DNA of 29,939 nucleotides from Armatimonadota bacterium (GTDB lineage: Bacteria > Armatimonadota > Fimbriimonadia > Fimbriimonadales > Fimbriimonadaceae), in the NCBI GenBank assembly GCA_023392285.1, contig JAEVZK010000060.1, forward strand, positions 1-29,939, given 5' to 3'. A model generated the notes under the pieces. That model made no database searches. It was not told the DNA's origin and was given only the letters and a program-made list of their open reading frames with translations. The position numbers and the translations under genes are program-made. This document shows positions 1 through 7,825 of this stretch, piece after piece; positions within the stretch are counted from its first letter, which is position 1, and every line of letters starts with the position of its first letter.

Positions 1-542
1 GCGAAGGCGGAGCAGGTCGCATTCGAAGGCGACGGAATGCAGTAGTAGGGAGTCGATGAAGTCGGTCCGTAGGCTTGTCGAGCCTGCGCGATATCATCCG
101 AAGCATCCACTGCCCCGTCCCCGTTCAGATCTTTGATCGGAGCCGTACCTACCGGTCGAGGATCGGCTGGTGGCCACACCGCATTGGTGATCGCTTTCTC
201 ACCATCGGTAGGCCGATCATAAGCCGGGCGAAGCGTCTGGATCGAATCGATTCGGCGAGGATATAGCGCTCCATAGAGTTCGCCCGCCGGCATCAGCTGC
301 CCCGCATTAGGACCCGAGGCGTACAGCGTCGCATAACCGAGAATAGCTGGAGGAAATGCGCCTTGATCTGCTTTATAAAGATTGAGGGCCGAACGGATCG
401 AATTCATGTTCGAGAGATCGCCGTTACGGTAGGCCGAATCCTTCGTCCTCATAAAAACGGGAAAAATGATTGCTGCGAGGATCGCGATGATGGCGATAAC
501 AACGAGCAATTCGATTAAGGTGAAAGCAGCTTTACGTTTCAT
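1..542 (-). CDS. Type IV prepilin / pseudopilin with dockerin-like loop, partial at left edge
   Basis: This frame has no stop from its ATG to the window edge, about 180 codons. The start shares four bases (ATGA) with the stop of the prepilin peptidase gene. The N-terminus is a classic class III signal: a short basic leader MKRKAA followed by FTLIELLVVIAIIAIL, with Glu at +5 of the mature protein. The residue before the cleavage site is Ala6, not the usual Gly. The hydrophobic helix is followed by a soluble domain. Residues 138-149 read DLNGDGAVDASD, which fits a Ca-binding EF-hand/dockerin loop (Asp, Asn, Asp and Asp at loop positions 1, 3, 5 and 12). The tail after it contains two cysteines. 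Co-location with the pilus motor genes suggests a pilin or minor pilin substrate of PilD. Whether it is a major or minor pilin, or a type II secretion pseudopilin, cannot be decided without the C-terminus. Confidence 0.9.
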   Translation of the reverse strand, partial: MKRKAAFTLIELLVVIAIIAILAAIIFPVFMRTKDSAYRNGDLSNMNSIRSALNLYKADQGAFPPAILGYATLYASGPNAGQLMPAGELYGALYPRRIDSIQTLRPAYDRPTDGEKAITNAVWPPADPRPVGTAPIKDLNGDGAVDASDDIAQARQAYGPTSSTPYYCIPSPSNATCSAF

Positions 543-1705
543 TTGCGACCCAGCCCCGACTCTAGCCGAGTCGTAGACATCCAATTTTTTCCAATTGTTC
601 CAAAAAAATAAGCCGGCGCGATACCGGTGTGTTGTAAGTATGCATGAACCACTCCGAGCAATTGTTTCTCAAAAAGAGCGGCCAAGATCGCTCCGAGGGC
701 GAGGTAAGGGCCAAAGGGGATCATCGTCTGCTCGACCTCGAAGTCTTCCAAGTCTTCGAGCGGAGCATAGGGATCTTCGCTAAAGTAGGCAATGTAAAAC
801 TTCGGAAGGAAGAGGCCGATCACGTCGAAGCACAGCAGGTATCCCACTCCACATTTCAGGAGCGATGCGATCGATTCGGGTTCGTATTCCTCACTATCAT
901 CCTGAGCCACAGTCGCTTCGCCACCGTCCTTTAAGACTTGGCCATCCTGCACGAGCTTTCCGGGAGGGGACTTACGAATGAGGATCTGCAGGATGCCGAG
1001 AACCGCCCCAAGGCCCACTGCAAGCCCGAAACTCACCCCCGCAAGCGCCGGAAACAGGATTGCGCCGATTCCGCGCGCCATCTTGATGTCGCCGTGGCCC
1101 ATCGCGTCCTTTCGGAAGAGCACCCGCCCGAGGAATGCAATGCCCCATAAAACTCCAACTCCGACCAACGCTCCTGCCACGGAACTCGGCATTCCCCATG
1201 TAAATGCGACGTTGGATCCCTGCGCATATAAGTAGAAGTTGTATCCAAGCCCGACAAAGAGCAAGAAGGCGTTGATTTGATCCGGAATAATGTAAAGCTC
1301 GATGTCGATGAAAATAATCGCAACGAGCGCTGAAACCGCCAAGGAGTAGGCGGCCGCTTTGCCTGAATCGACAATCATGCCGTCTGGGGTCCCGATGACC
1401 AGAAACTGGTACCAGATGCCAGCCCACGCAAGAGCGCAAAACAGCTCCACCCAAAAATAGCGGGACACAACCGGCTGGCCGCAATAGCGGCACTTCCGAC
1501 CAGATAGCAGCCAACTGAGCAGCGGAAAAAGGTCAGGTACCCCGAGTGGATGTTCGCAGCGAGGGCAAAAACTTTTCGCAGGCTTTCCGAGGGGAATCGC
1601 CCTCGGCATTCGGTAAATGACGACGTTGAGGAAACTGCCAACGATCGACCCAAATACAAAGCCCAGAAGCGTTGTCCAAGCCGGCAAAGGGTAAAGCGCG
1701 CTCAC
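539..1705 (-). CDS. pilD: Prepilin peptidase (leader peptidase / N-methyltransferase)
   Basis: This is an inner-membrane aspartic protease that removes the prepilin leader and usually methylates the new N-terminus. The N-terminal cytoplasmic domain keeps the two Cys pairs, Cys47/Cys50 and Cys72/Cys75. The peptidase domain has the two expected aspartates: Asp134 in FIDIELYIIPD and Asp206 in the GHGDIK motif. At 388 residues it is about 100 longer than usual. The excess lies at about 243-328, between the second aspartate and the conserved final IPFGPYLA segment. It contains an acidic stretch plus an extra hydrophobic segment near residues 285-305. The gene follows pilC after 69 bases, the longest gap in the operon, and overlaps the prepilin start by four bases. 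Identity is secure; the role of the insertion is unknown. Confidence 0.95.
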   Translation of the reverse strand: MSALYPLPAWTTLLGFVFGSIVGSFLNVVIYRMPRAIPLGKPAKSFCPRCEHPLGVPDLFPLLSWLLSGRKCRYCGQPVVSRYFWVELFCALAWAGIWYQFLVIGTPDGMIVDSGKAAAYSLAVSALVAIIFIDIELYIIPDQINAFLLFVGLGYNFYLYAQGSNVAFTWGMPSSVAGALVGVGVLWGIAFLGRVLFRKDAMGHGDIKMARGIGAILFPALAGVSFGLAVGLGAVLGILQILIRKSPPGKLVQDGQVLKDGGEATVAQDDSEEYEPESIASLLKCGVGYLLCFDVIGLFLPKFYIAYFSEDPYAPLEDLEDFEVEQTMIPFGPYLALGAILAALFEKQLLGVVHAYLQHTGIAPAYFFGTIGKNWMSTTRLESGLGRK

Positions 1706-1774
1706 TTAGCCTTATTATCAAGGAAATCGCCGTTCGGCGCAAGCGACGAACGGCGAACTCTCGATGTCGAGTGA

Positions 1775-3004
1775 CTAGCTATCGGTATTTCCAGCCGATA
1801 GGTTCGAAATCACCTGGACGAGTGGCAGGAACATCGAGATGACGATGAATCCAACGACGAATCCGAGGCCAACGATCATGATCGGCTCCAAGGCTGCCGT
1901 AAGAGAAGCAAGCGTTGCCTCGACCTCCGCTTCATAGAAGTCGGCGATCTTCTGCAGCATAAAGTCCAAAGAACCGGATTCCTCTCCGACTCCGATCATG
2001 TGTACAACCATCGGCGGGAACAACCTAGAGGCTTCGAGTGGATCACCGATGCGGTCTCCTTCACGAATTCGGGCTCGGGCTTCAAGCAGCGCATCCGACA
2101 TGATCGTATTGCCAACGGTGCCCGCCACCGTCTCCATCGCCTGAAGAATTGGAACGCCCGAAGTCAGCAACGTACCCATGGTTCGGCTGAATCTCGCCAT
2201 GCAGATCTTGTGGTGGAGTTTTCCAAAGACCGGAATCTTCAGCTTCACCCGATCGACAAGGCGCCTACCGAATCGAGTACTCACCAAGACCTTATAGGCA
2301 ACGATGATGCCGATAATGGAAACGATGAATATCCACCATCTATGAACGAGCATGTCCGACACCGTCACGAGAAATTGGGTCGGTGCCGGAAGTTGATCGT
2401 TCTTCAAACCTAGGTCGTGAAGAATATCGATCCACTGCGGAACGAACCAGTACACGAGGAAGAGCGTGATACCGGTCGCCAAAATTGCAACGAGAACAGG
2501 ATAGGTAAGCGCGGATTTGACCTTTCGACGGAGCGCAACGTCGGCTTCCAAGAAGTGAGAGAGTCGTTGCAGCGTCTCTTCGAGAACACCTCCAACTTCA
2601 CCGGCGCGGATCATTCCGATGAATAGATTGCTGAACGTTCGTGGGTGACGTTGCATGGCGCGCGAAAGGCTTTCACCACCTTCAACTCGCTCTCCAATGT
2701 CGATCAAAATCTTCTTTAGCTTTGCATCCTGAGTTTGCGCGCTCAAAACGTCCAGACAGCGAACGAGCGAAACACCCGCGTCGACCATCGTGGAGAACTG
2801 TCGGCAAAAGACGGCGAGGTTGCCAAGCTTAACCTTTCCATAAGTTTTCGCCTTGGAAGACTTAGCTTTGATCATCTGAACTTCAGTGATCGTGAAGCCT
2901 TGCTCTTCGAACCTGCGCCTAAGGACTTCTTCGCTTTCTGCATCCGCCGTGCCTTTCTGCACGCCGCCACTTGCATCTCTAAATGAATAACTGAATACAG
3001 GCAT
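1775..3004 (-). CDS. pilC: Type IV pilus platform protein PilC (T2SSF family)
   Basis: This is the polytopic inner-membrane platform protein that sits over the PilB/PilT motors and passes pilin subunits to the growing fibre. The 409-residue length is normal. Two T2SSF repeats are visible: the first begins near residue 66 (FCRQFSTMVDAG), the second near residue 271 (RFSRTMGTLLTSGVPI). Hydrophobic segments lie near 168-188, 223-241 and 375-395, as expected. The N-terminal MPVFSYSFRDASG is typical of the family and supports the start, which is preceded by an AGGAGA ribosome site. It begins 14 bases after pilT. Confidence 0.96.
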   Translation of the reverse strand: MPVFSYSFRDASGGVQKGTADAESEEVLRRRFEEQGFTITEVQMIKAKSSKAKTYGKVKLGNLAVFCRQFSTMVDAGVSLVRCLDVLSAQTQDAKLKKILIDIGERVEGGESLSRAMQRHPRTFSNLFIGMIRAGEVGGVLEETLQRLSHFLEADVALRRKVKSALTYPVLVAILATGITLFLVYWFVPQWIDILHDLGLKNDQLPAPTQFLVTVSDMLVHRWWIFIVSIIGIIVAYKVLVSTRFGRRLVDRVKLKIPVFGKLHHKICMARFSRTMGTLLTSGVPILQAMETVAGTVGNTIMSDALLEARARIREGDRIGDPLEASRLFPPMVVHMIGVGEESGSLDFMLQKIADFYEAEVEATLASLTAALEPIMIVGLGFVVGFIVISMFLPLVQVISNLSAGNTDS

Positions 3005-3018
3005 CGCTTATTCTCCTA

Positions 3019-4269
3019 TTATCGGCGCCCAGCTGGCGGAGGCGTCGGCCCCCCGGGTCCGCTTTGCGGCGTATTGATCATCTTCCTCAGTTCATCAGGC
3101 TGCTGACATCGGCTCATCGCCTCATCCAGCGTAATCCAGCCTTTCAGGTACAGATCTCGCAAGGTTTGGTCCATCGTGATCATGCCCTGATTACCACTCG
3201 TCTGGATCATCGACGTAATCTGGTGCGACTTCGCTTCGCGGATCAGGTTGCGGATGGCGGGTGAGGCGATCATAATTTCGTTCGCGGGAACGCGACCGGG
3301 TTGTCCGGCACGTGGCAACAACTGCTGCGAAATGATTGCCTGCAGGTTATTTGAAAGCTGGACGCGAATTTGCTCCTGCTGCCCAGGAGGAAAGACGTCG
3401 ATCATTCGGTCAACACTTTCCGCAGCATTGTTCGTGTGCAGAGTGGCAAAGACAAGGTGGCCGGTTTCAGCCGCCGTGATGGCCAGCGAAATCGTTTCCA
3501 TGTCTCGCATTTCACCAACGAGCAGGACATCCGGATCTTCACGCAGTGAAGCGCGCAGAGCGTTGGCAAAGCTCTTGGTATCGCCTCCAAGTTCACGCTG
3601 ATTGATGAGCGAGAGTTTGTGCGTGTGCAGATATTCGATTGGGTCTTCAATCGTGATGATGTGAACCGACTTCGTCATGTTGATGTGGTTGATCATCGCC
3701 GCGAGAGAAGTCGATTTACCCGAGCCCGTTGGTCCGGTCACAAGGATGAGGCCACGTGGCTTTTCCGTTAGCTTGTCGAGCAACGGGGGCAGGTTTAGGT
3801 CTCGTGTCGTCGGAATCTTCTGCGGAATAAGACGAAAAGCGCCAGCGACCGAACCTCGGTCGCGGTACATATTCACACGGAAGCGGGCGCGCCTTGGGAG
3901 CTGATATGAAAAGTCTAGCTCCAAGGTTGTCTCAAATTTGTTGATGTTTTCATCTGAAATGATGTCGTACATCATTCGCTGAAGTTGAATGGGAGTGAAC
4001 TTATCAAAGTTCAGTCGCTTCAAAGCGCCGTCTTCGCGGATCACCGGCTCCGAATTTGCACAGATGTGAAGGTCGGATGCATTTCGATCCACCACGATGT
4101 GGAGAAGTTCGTCGATATGAAGATCTTCGAGCGATCGCGGGGCACCTACTTTAGTTACCTCCTGTTCACCTGATTGCTCGATCGGCGGGGCACCCGGCAC
4201 AGAGCCAGCACCAGGAATTGCACCAGCGCCAGGGATCGCGCCCGGAATCATTGGACCATTGTTTTGCAT
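3019..4269 (-). CDS. pilT: Type IV pilus retraction ATPase PilT
   Basis: This is a hexameric cytoplasmic ATPase that powers pilus retraction and twitching. The Walker A motif GPTGSGKST is at about 179-187. The Asp box and Walker B region follow (EDPDVLLVGEMRD, 244-256), then the His box HLVFATLHTN. The retraction hallmark AIRNLIREAK is present at 338-347, which separates it from PilB. The 416-residue protein has an extra N-terminus of about 45 residues rich in Pro, Gly and Ala, with short IPGAG-like repeats. PilT proteins are commonly near 340-370 residues and lack this. The start has an AGGA site about six bases upstream and lies 15 bases after pilB. Confidence 0.96.
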   Translation of the reverse strand: MQNNGPMIPGAIPGAGAIPGAGSVPGAPPIEQSGEQEVTKVGAPRSLEDLHIDELLHIVVDRNASDLHICANSEPVIREDGALKRLNFDKFTPIQLQRMMYDIISDENINKFETTLELDFSYQLPRRARFRVNMYRDRGSVAGAFRLIPQKIPTTRDLNLPPLLDKLTEKPRGLILVTGPTGSGKSTSLAAMINHINMTKSVHIITIEDPIEYLHTHKLSLINQRELGGDTKSFANALRASLREDPDVLLVGEMRDMETISLAITAAETGHLVFATLHTNNAAESVDRMIDVFPPGQQEQIRVQLSNNLQAIISQQLLPRAGQPGRVPANEIMIASPAIRNLIREAKSHQITSMIQTSGNQGMITMDQTLRDLYLKGWITLDEAMSRCQQPDELRKMINTPQSGPGGPTPPPAGRR

Positions 4270-4284
4270 CTTTTTCCTATTGTA

Positions 4285-6054
4285 TTAGAAACCAGCGGTG
4301 AAGACGACTCGCATCACTTCCTGAGGGTCGGTGGAGCCGTTCAAAACCTTGTGGAGGCCATCTTCGCGAAGCTCCTTCATTCCATTCGCCTTGGCCGCTT
4401 CTTTGATATCGTTCAGAGGTGCGCGCCGAACGACTAGCTCGGCGATTTCAGCATTCATGATCATAAGTTCATGAATTCCGCTGCGACCCCTATAACCTGT
4501 CATACGGTTGCTTTCGTCGGGAATTCCACGATAAAGCGTAACTTTCTCTTCAGGATCGGTAACTTGGAAGCCAAATCGCTTCAGATCCATTGCGGGAACC
4601 TCATAAGGCTCCTTGTGATCTTGGTCGATCTTTCGAGCAAGCCGCTGAGCCAAGATGCCAATAACCGTTGCGGAAATGAGATAGGGTTCGACACCCATGT
4701 CCACCATACGAAGGGTGGCGGATGGCGCATCGTTTGTGTGAAGCGTCGATAGAACAAGGTGGCCTGTAAGCGACGATTCGATCGCGATTTCCGCCGTTTC
4801 CAAGTCGCGCATTTCACCCACCATGATGATGTCTGGGTCTTGTCGGAGGAAGGCGCGAAGACCGGTGGCAAAGGTCAGACCTGCTTTTCGATTGACCTGC
4901 ACCTGCGCAATACCATTGAGCTGATACTCGATCGGGTCCTCAACGGTGATGATGTTCACTCCAACCGTATTCAGCTTGTGAAGAACCGAATACTGAGTGG
5001 TGGTCTTTCCAGAACCGGTGGGTCCCGTGCAGAGGAACATACCATTCGGCTGACTGACCAGCTCTTCGATGAGCAGCTGATTCTCCTCGGTGAAGCCGAG
5101 TTTGTTCAAACCGATCATGACGCTTCCCTTATCGAGAATACGCATAACGATCTTCTCGCCAAACGGCGTCGGGATTGAACTCACGCGGAGGTCGTATTCT
5201 TTGCCCGCGTGTCGAACCTCGATACGGCCGTCCTGAGGAATTCGACGCTCGGCGATATTCATGTCGGCCATGATCTTCAGGCGCGAAATCAGCGGCGCCA
5301 TCAGATTTCGCGGCACCGTCATCGCTTCGATCAGAACACCGTCAATACGATAGCGAATACGAACTGCCCTCTGCTGCGGTTCGACGTGAATGTCCGAGGC
5401 GCGGTCGGCGACGGCTTGCTGGATCAGTGCGCTCGCCAACTTGATAATCGGCGCCGCTTCCGCCATCTTATCGGCGTCCTTATCCTCTTCATTGAACTGG
5501 GAGTCTGCAACGCCCTGCTGCACACCGGCCGAAGCGATCGCGCTGCGAATATCCGCGCTAAAATTTTGGTTTACCGGCGCGGTTGGGCTTGCCGCCGCTG
5601 GCGCATTCTCCGCACCGGAGCCGCCGTAATACTTTTTGATTGCGTCTTCGATCGCTCCCGGAACCGCGATCACAGGGACCACTCGGCAACCTGATGCGAG
5701 CTGCACTGCATCGATCGCCTGCAGGTTGTTCGGGTTCGTCATCGCGACGTACAAGGTGTTGTCTTGCTTTTTGACGGGAATGACGTTGTGCGATTTCACA
5801 ACCTGCTCGCGAACCACGTTGATCGCGCTGCTCTCGATCTGAATTCGGTCGAGATCGACAAAGGCGAATCCGCCCTCTTGGGCCTTCGCGGCTAAGACTT
5901 CCCGTTCTCCAACCATTCCTAATTGAACGAGAACCTTACCTATATCGGTCGCATTCGTTTGCTCTTTAACTTTGTTCGCTTCATCAAGCTGATCTTGCTT
6001 GAGAAAGCCCTTGTCCATCAAGAACTGCACCATCGATTTGCGCGGCAACGCCAT
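4285..6054 (-). CDS. pilB: Type IV pilus assembly ATPase PilB
   Basis: This is the extension ATPase that drives pilus assembly from the cytoplasm. Residues 1-145 match the MshEN (GspE N-terminal) domain, followed by a Pro/Ala-rich linker. The catalytic core has Walker A GPTGSGKTT from residue 344, Walker B in DPDIIMVGEMRD and the His box HLVLSTLHTND. The 589-residue length is normal. The four zinc-binding cysteines found after the ATPase core in most PilB/GspE proteins are absent: the segment from RKIDQDHKEPYE to MTGYRGRSGIHEL has no Cys. It is the first gene of the operon here. A TAGAAT -10-like element lies near 6117-6122 on this strand, but no good -35 goes with it. Confidence 0.96.
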   Translation of the reverse strand: MALPRKSMVQFLMDKGFLKQDQLDEANKVKEQTNATDIGKVLVQLGMVGEREVLAAKAQEGGFAFVDLDRIQIESSAINVVREQVVKSHNVIPVKKQDNTLYVAMTNPNNLQAIDAVQLASGCRVVPVIAVPGAIEDAIKKYYGGSGAENAPAAASPTAPVNQNFSADIRSAIASAGVQQGVADSQFNEEDKDADKMAEAAPIIKLASALIQQAVADRASDIHVEPQQRAVRIRYRIDGVLIEAMTVPRNLMAPLISRLKIMADMNIAERRIPQDGRIEVRHAGKEYDLRVSSIPTPFGEKIVMRILDKGSVMIGLNKLGFTEENQLLIEELVSQPNGMFLCTGPTGSGKTTTQYSVLHKLNTVGVNIITVEDPIEYQLNGIAQVQVNRKAGLTFATGLRAFLRQDPDIIMVGEMRDLETAEIAIESSLTGHLVLSTLHTNDAPSATLRMVDMGVEPYLISATVIGILAQRLARKIDQDHKEPYEVPAMDLKRFGFQVTDPEEKVTLYRGIPDESNRMTGYRGRSGIHELMIMNAEIAELVVRRAPLNDIKEAAKANGMKELREDGLHKVLNGSTDPQEVMRVVFTAGF

Positions 6055-6202
6055 AAATCTAATTCACCAACCCGGCTGAAACTTACGAGTGGGCCCCGCC
6101 CGCTCGTGATCACCTATTCTAGACCATATTGGTTTTGAATGCGAGCGCGGGATTACTCAAGAAAAGCGACGCGCCAGAAAATGGGAATCGTTCATCCAAG
6201 AT
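6055..6202. other. Intergenic region upstream of pilB
   Basis: No gene is supported here. The stretch separates the htpX terminator from the start of pilB and should hold the promoter of the pilus operon. A -10-like TAGAAT on the minus strand near 6117-6122 is the only promoter-like element I can point to, and I would not rely on it. Confidence 0.4.
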
Positions 6203-6226
6203 CGAAAAGGGCGAATGCCCTTTTCG
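6203..6226 (-). terminator. Hairpin terminator downstream of htpX
   Basis: A perfect 10-base inverted repeat (CGAAAAGGGC paired with GCCCTTTTCG, four-base loop) starts 9 bases beyond the htpX stop. The A/T bases within the stem give a short T run on either strand. The tail after the hairpin on the minus strand (ATCTTGG) is only weakly T-rich, so efficiency is uncertain. Confidence 0.65.
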
Positions 6227-6235
6227 CTCCGGCTG

Positions 6236-7072
6236 TCAGCGGCTTGCCTGACGCAGCGCCGCAACCCGCTGCTCAATCGTCGGGTGGGTTCTAAAGAGGT
6301 TGCCAAAGCCGCCGCCGTTTGAGCCGAAGGGACTTGCAATGTACATGTGCGCCGTCGCGGGCCGCGCGGTTTGGCTCGGCAAGGCATCTGCTGTCCGATC
6401 GAGCGTATACAGGGCCTCGATCATCGGGCTCGGTGTTCCAACCAGATCCGCGGCGGCCTTGTCGGCGGCGTACTCGCGAGTTCGCGAGATTGCCAACTGA
6501 ATCATCGTCGCCGTAATGGGAGCGAGCAGCAGGATCGCGAGGTGGACCAACGGATTGCCACGACGATTATCGCCGCCAACGGGGATGAAGTACACGAGAT
6601 AGGCGAGCATGTTGATGAACGAGCTCATCGCGGCCGCCACCGTCATCGTCAGAGTGTCGCGGTTCTTAATGTGTCCCATCTCATGAGCCACAACTGCAAT
6701 CACCTGATCCTGCGGCATCACCCGAAGAAGGCCCTGGTTCACACAGATCACCGCGACTTCGGGCTTCCATCCAGCCGCAAAAGCATTCGGTTGCTGATCC
6801 GGAGAAATGTAGAGCTTGGGGGTTGGAACTCCGGCTTTTCGAGCTAGCTCGGCGGTGGCAGCATGAAGCCACGGAAGTTCATTGGCAGGCAGTTCTTGAG
6901 CATGTGCGAACGACAGCGCCAACTTATGCCCCGTAAAGAGGCTGATTCCCTGAAACGCGAGAGCGATCAACAGACCGATGACAGCTCCATTGACTCCAAA
7001 GAAGGCTGCACCCACGCCCACGGCGATGGCACCAACAATAACCAGGAGAACGGCGGTTCTAAGTGTGTTCAT
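6236..7072 (-). CDS. htpX: HtpX-family membrane zinc metalloprotease (M48B)
   Basis: This is an inner-membrane protease that degrades misfolded membrane proteins with its active site on the cytoplasmic side. The zinc motif HEMGH is at 130-134. The third ligand region, SRTREYAADK, follows after two hydrophobic segments, as in HtpX. Two N-terminal membrane segments (about 5-25 and 28-47) precede the catalytic domain. The length of 278 residues is normal. It is a single-gene unit, divergent from the next plus-strand gene and closed by a hairpin. In proteobacteria htpX is under envelope-stress control; nothing in this sequence shows that directly. Confidence 0.95.
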   Translation of the reverse strand: MNTLRTAVLLVIVGAIAVGVGAAFFGVNGAVIGLLIALAFQGISLFTGHKLALSFAHAQELPANELPWLHAATAELARKAGVPTPKLYISPDQQPNAFAAGWKPEVAVICVNQGLLRVMPQDQVIAVVAHEMGHIKNRDTLTMTVAAAMSSFINMLAYLVYFIPVGGDNRRGNPLVHLAILLLAPITATMIQLAISRTREYAADKAAADLVGTPSPMIEALYTLDRTADALPSQTARPATAHMYIASPFGSNGGGFGNLFRTHPTIEQRVAALRQASR

Positions 7073-7122
7073 GCTTGCTCATTTCAACGTGCAGCAGGTT
7101 GGTGACGTTCCTCGACTAGGAC

Positions 7123-7171
7123 CTCGCGTATGCGCGCGGCGGCGAGCCTTCGGCTCGCAGGCGTCCGCGAG
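7123..7171. repeat. Nested inverted repeat between divergent genes
   Basis: An inner perfect hairpin, GCGAGCC-TTC-GGCTCGC at 7142-7158, is enclosed by outer arms CTCGCG (7123-7128) and CGCGAG (7166-7171). The segments between arms pair poorly. It lies in the 117-base gap between htpX and the plus-strand gene at 7190. It could be a cruciform-forming element, an operator or a REP-like repeat; nothing here decides. Confidence 0.45.
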
Positions 7172-7189
7172 TAAGGGTGGAGGCGAAAA

Positions 7190-7816
7190 ATGCTCATTTC
7201 ATCATTGCTCGAACGAGCCATCTACATTGATTTCGAAGGTCTAAGAGACGAGGTTCCAGTGCTACTCGGGATCCGCGAACACGGGAAACATGTGCTTTCA
7301 TCACTTGATTACCGGTTGGATGCAATGGTCTTCAGCACCAACGGCCGAATAGAGGATATGCACGGCTGCCTCGATTGTTTGGCAAAGAAGGTTTCAGAGG
7401 GCAACGTAATTGCTGGCTTCTCCGAACATGAAGCCCGAATCTTCGAGGAACAAGGTTATCCGCACCTGGCAAGAACCTACGTCAACCTCCGACCGCTCTT
7501 TTGTCGGGCGTTCGCCCACGGCAGTCGAGGACCCAATACCCTGAGAAGGTTGGAGCACATGGCCGGATACTGGAGGCACTTGGATACACCGGCGTTTGGT
7601 GTTGCACCGATACTTCGCCAAACCATGTATCACTGTAACGGACGTAGATTCTCTGACGTCGGCCCCGTGTACCAGCAAGATTGGGTCCAACTCGCTAATC
7701 ACAATTTCCACGACTGTGCTTCTCTTGAATGGATGCTGGAGAAAACCAGACAGTTGGGTTATGCGGTTGTGCCACCGGCGTGCTTTCGGCAAGGGTGTTG
7801 TCATGTAAGGCTGTAA
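7190..7816 (+). CDS. RNase H-like (possible DEDD exonuclease) protein of unknown role
   Basis: A 208-residue protein with a GGAGG ribosome site at 7179-7183, six bases before the ATG, so the start is well supported. I do not recognise a named family with certainty. An early D-x-E pair sits in a beta-strand-like context (IYIDFEG, Asp14 and Glu16), with NVIAGFSEHE near residue 72. A C-terminal HNFHDCASLEWML (171-183) resembles the last conserved Asp motif of DEDD / RNase_H_2 nucleases such as the TM0106-type RecB-like proteins. Together these suggest a 3'-5' exonuclease-like fold. The stop is nine bases before the argS start, so the two are probably co-transcribed. Function is inferred only. 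Confidence 0.7.
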   Translation: MLISSLLERAIYIDFEGLRDEVPVLLGIREHGKHVLSSLDYRLDAMVFSTNGRIEDMHGCLDCLAKKVSEGNVIAGFSEHEARIFEEQGYPHLARTYVNLRPLFCRAFAHGSRGPNTLRRLEHMAGYWRHLDTPAFGVAPILRQTMYHCNGRRFSDVGPVYQQDWVQLANHNFHDCASLEWMLEKTRQLGYAVVPPACFRQGCCHVRL

Positions 7817-7825
7817 ACTTCAGCC

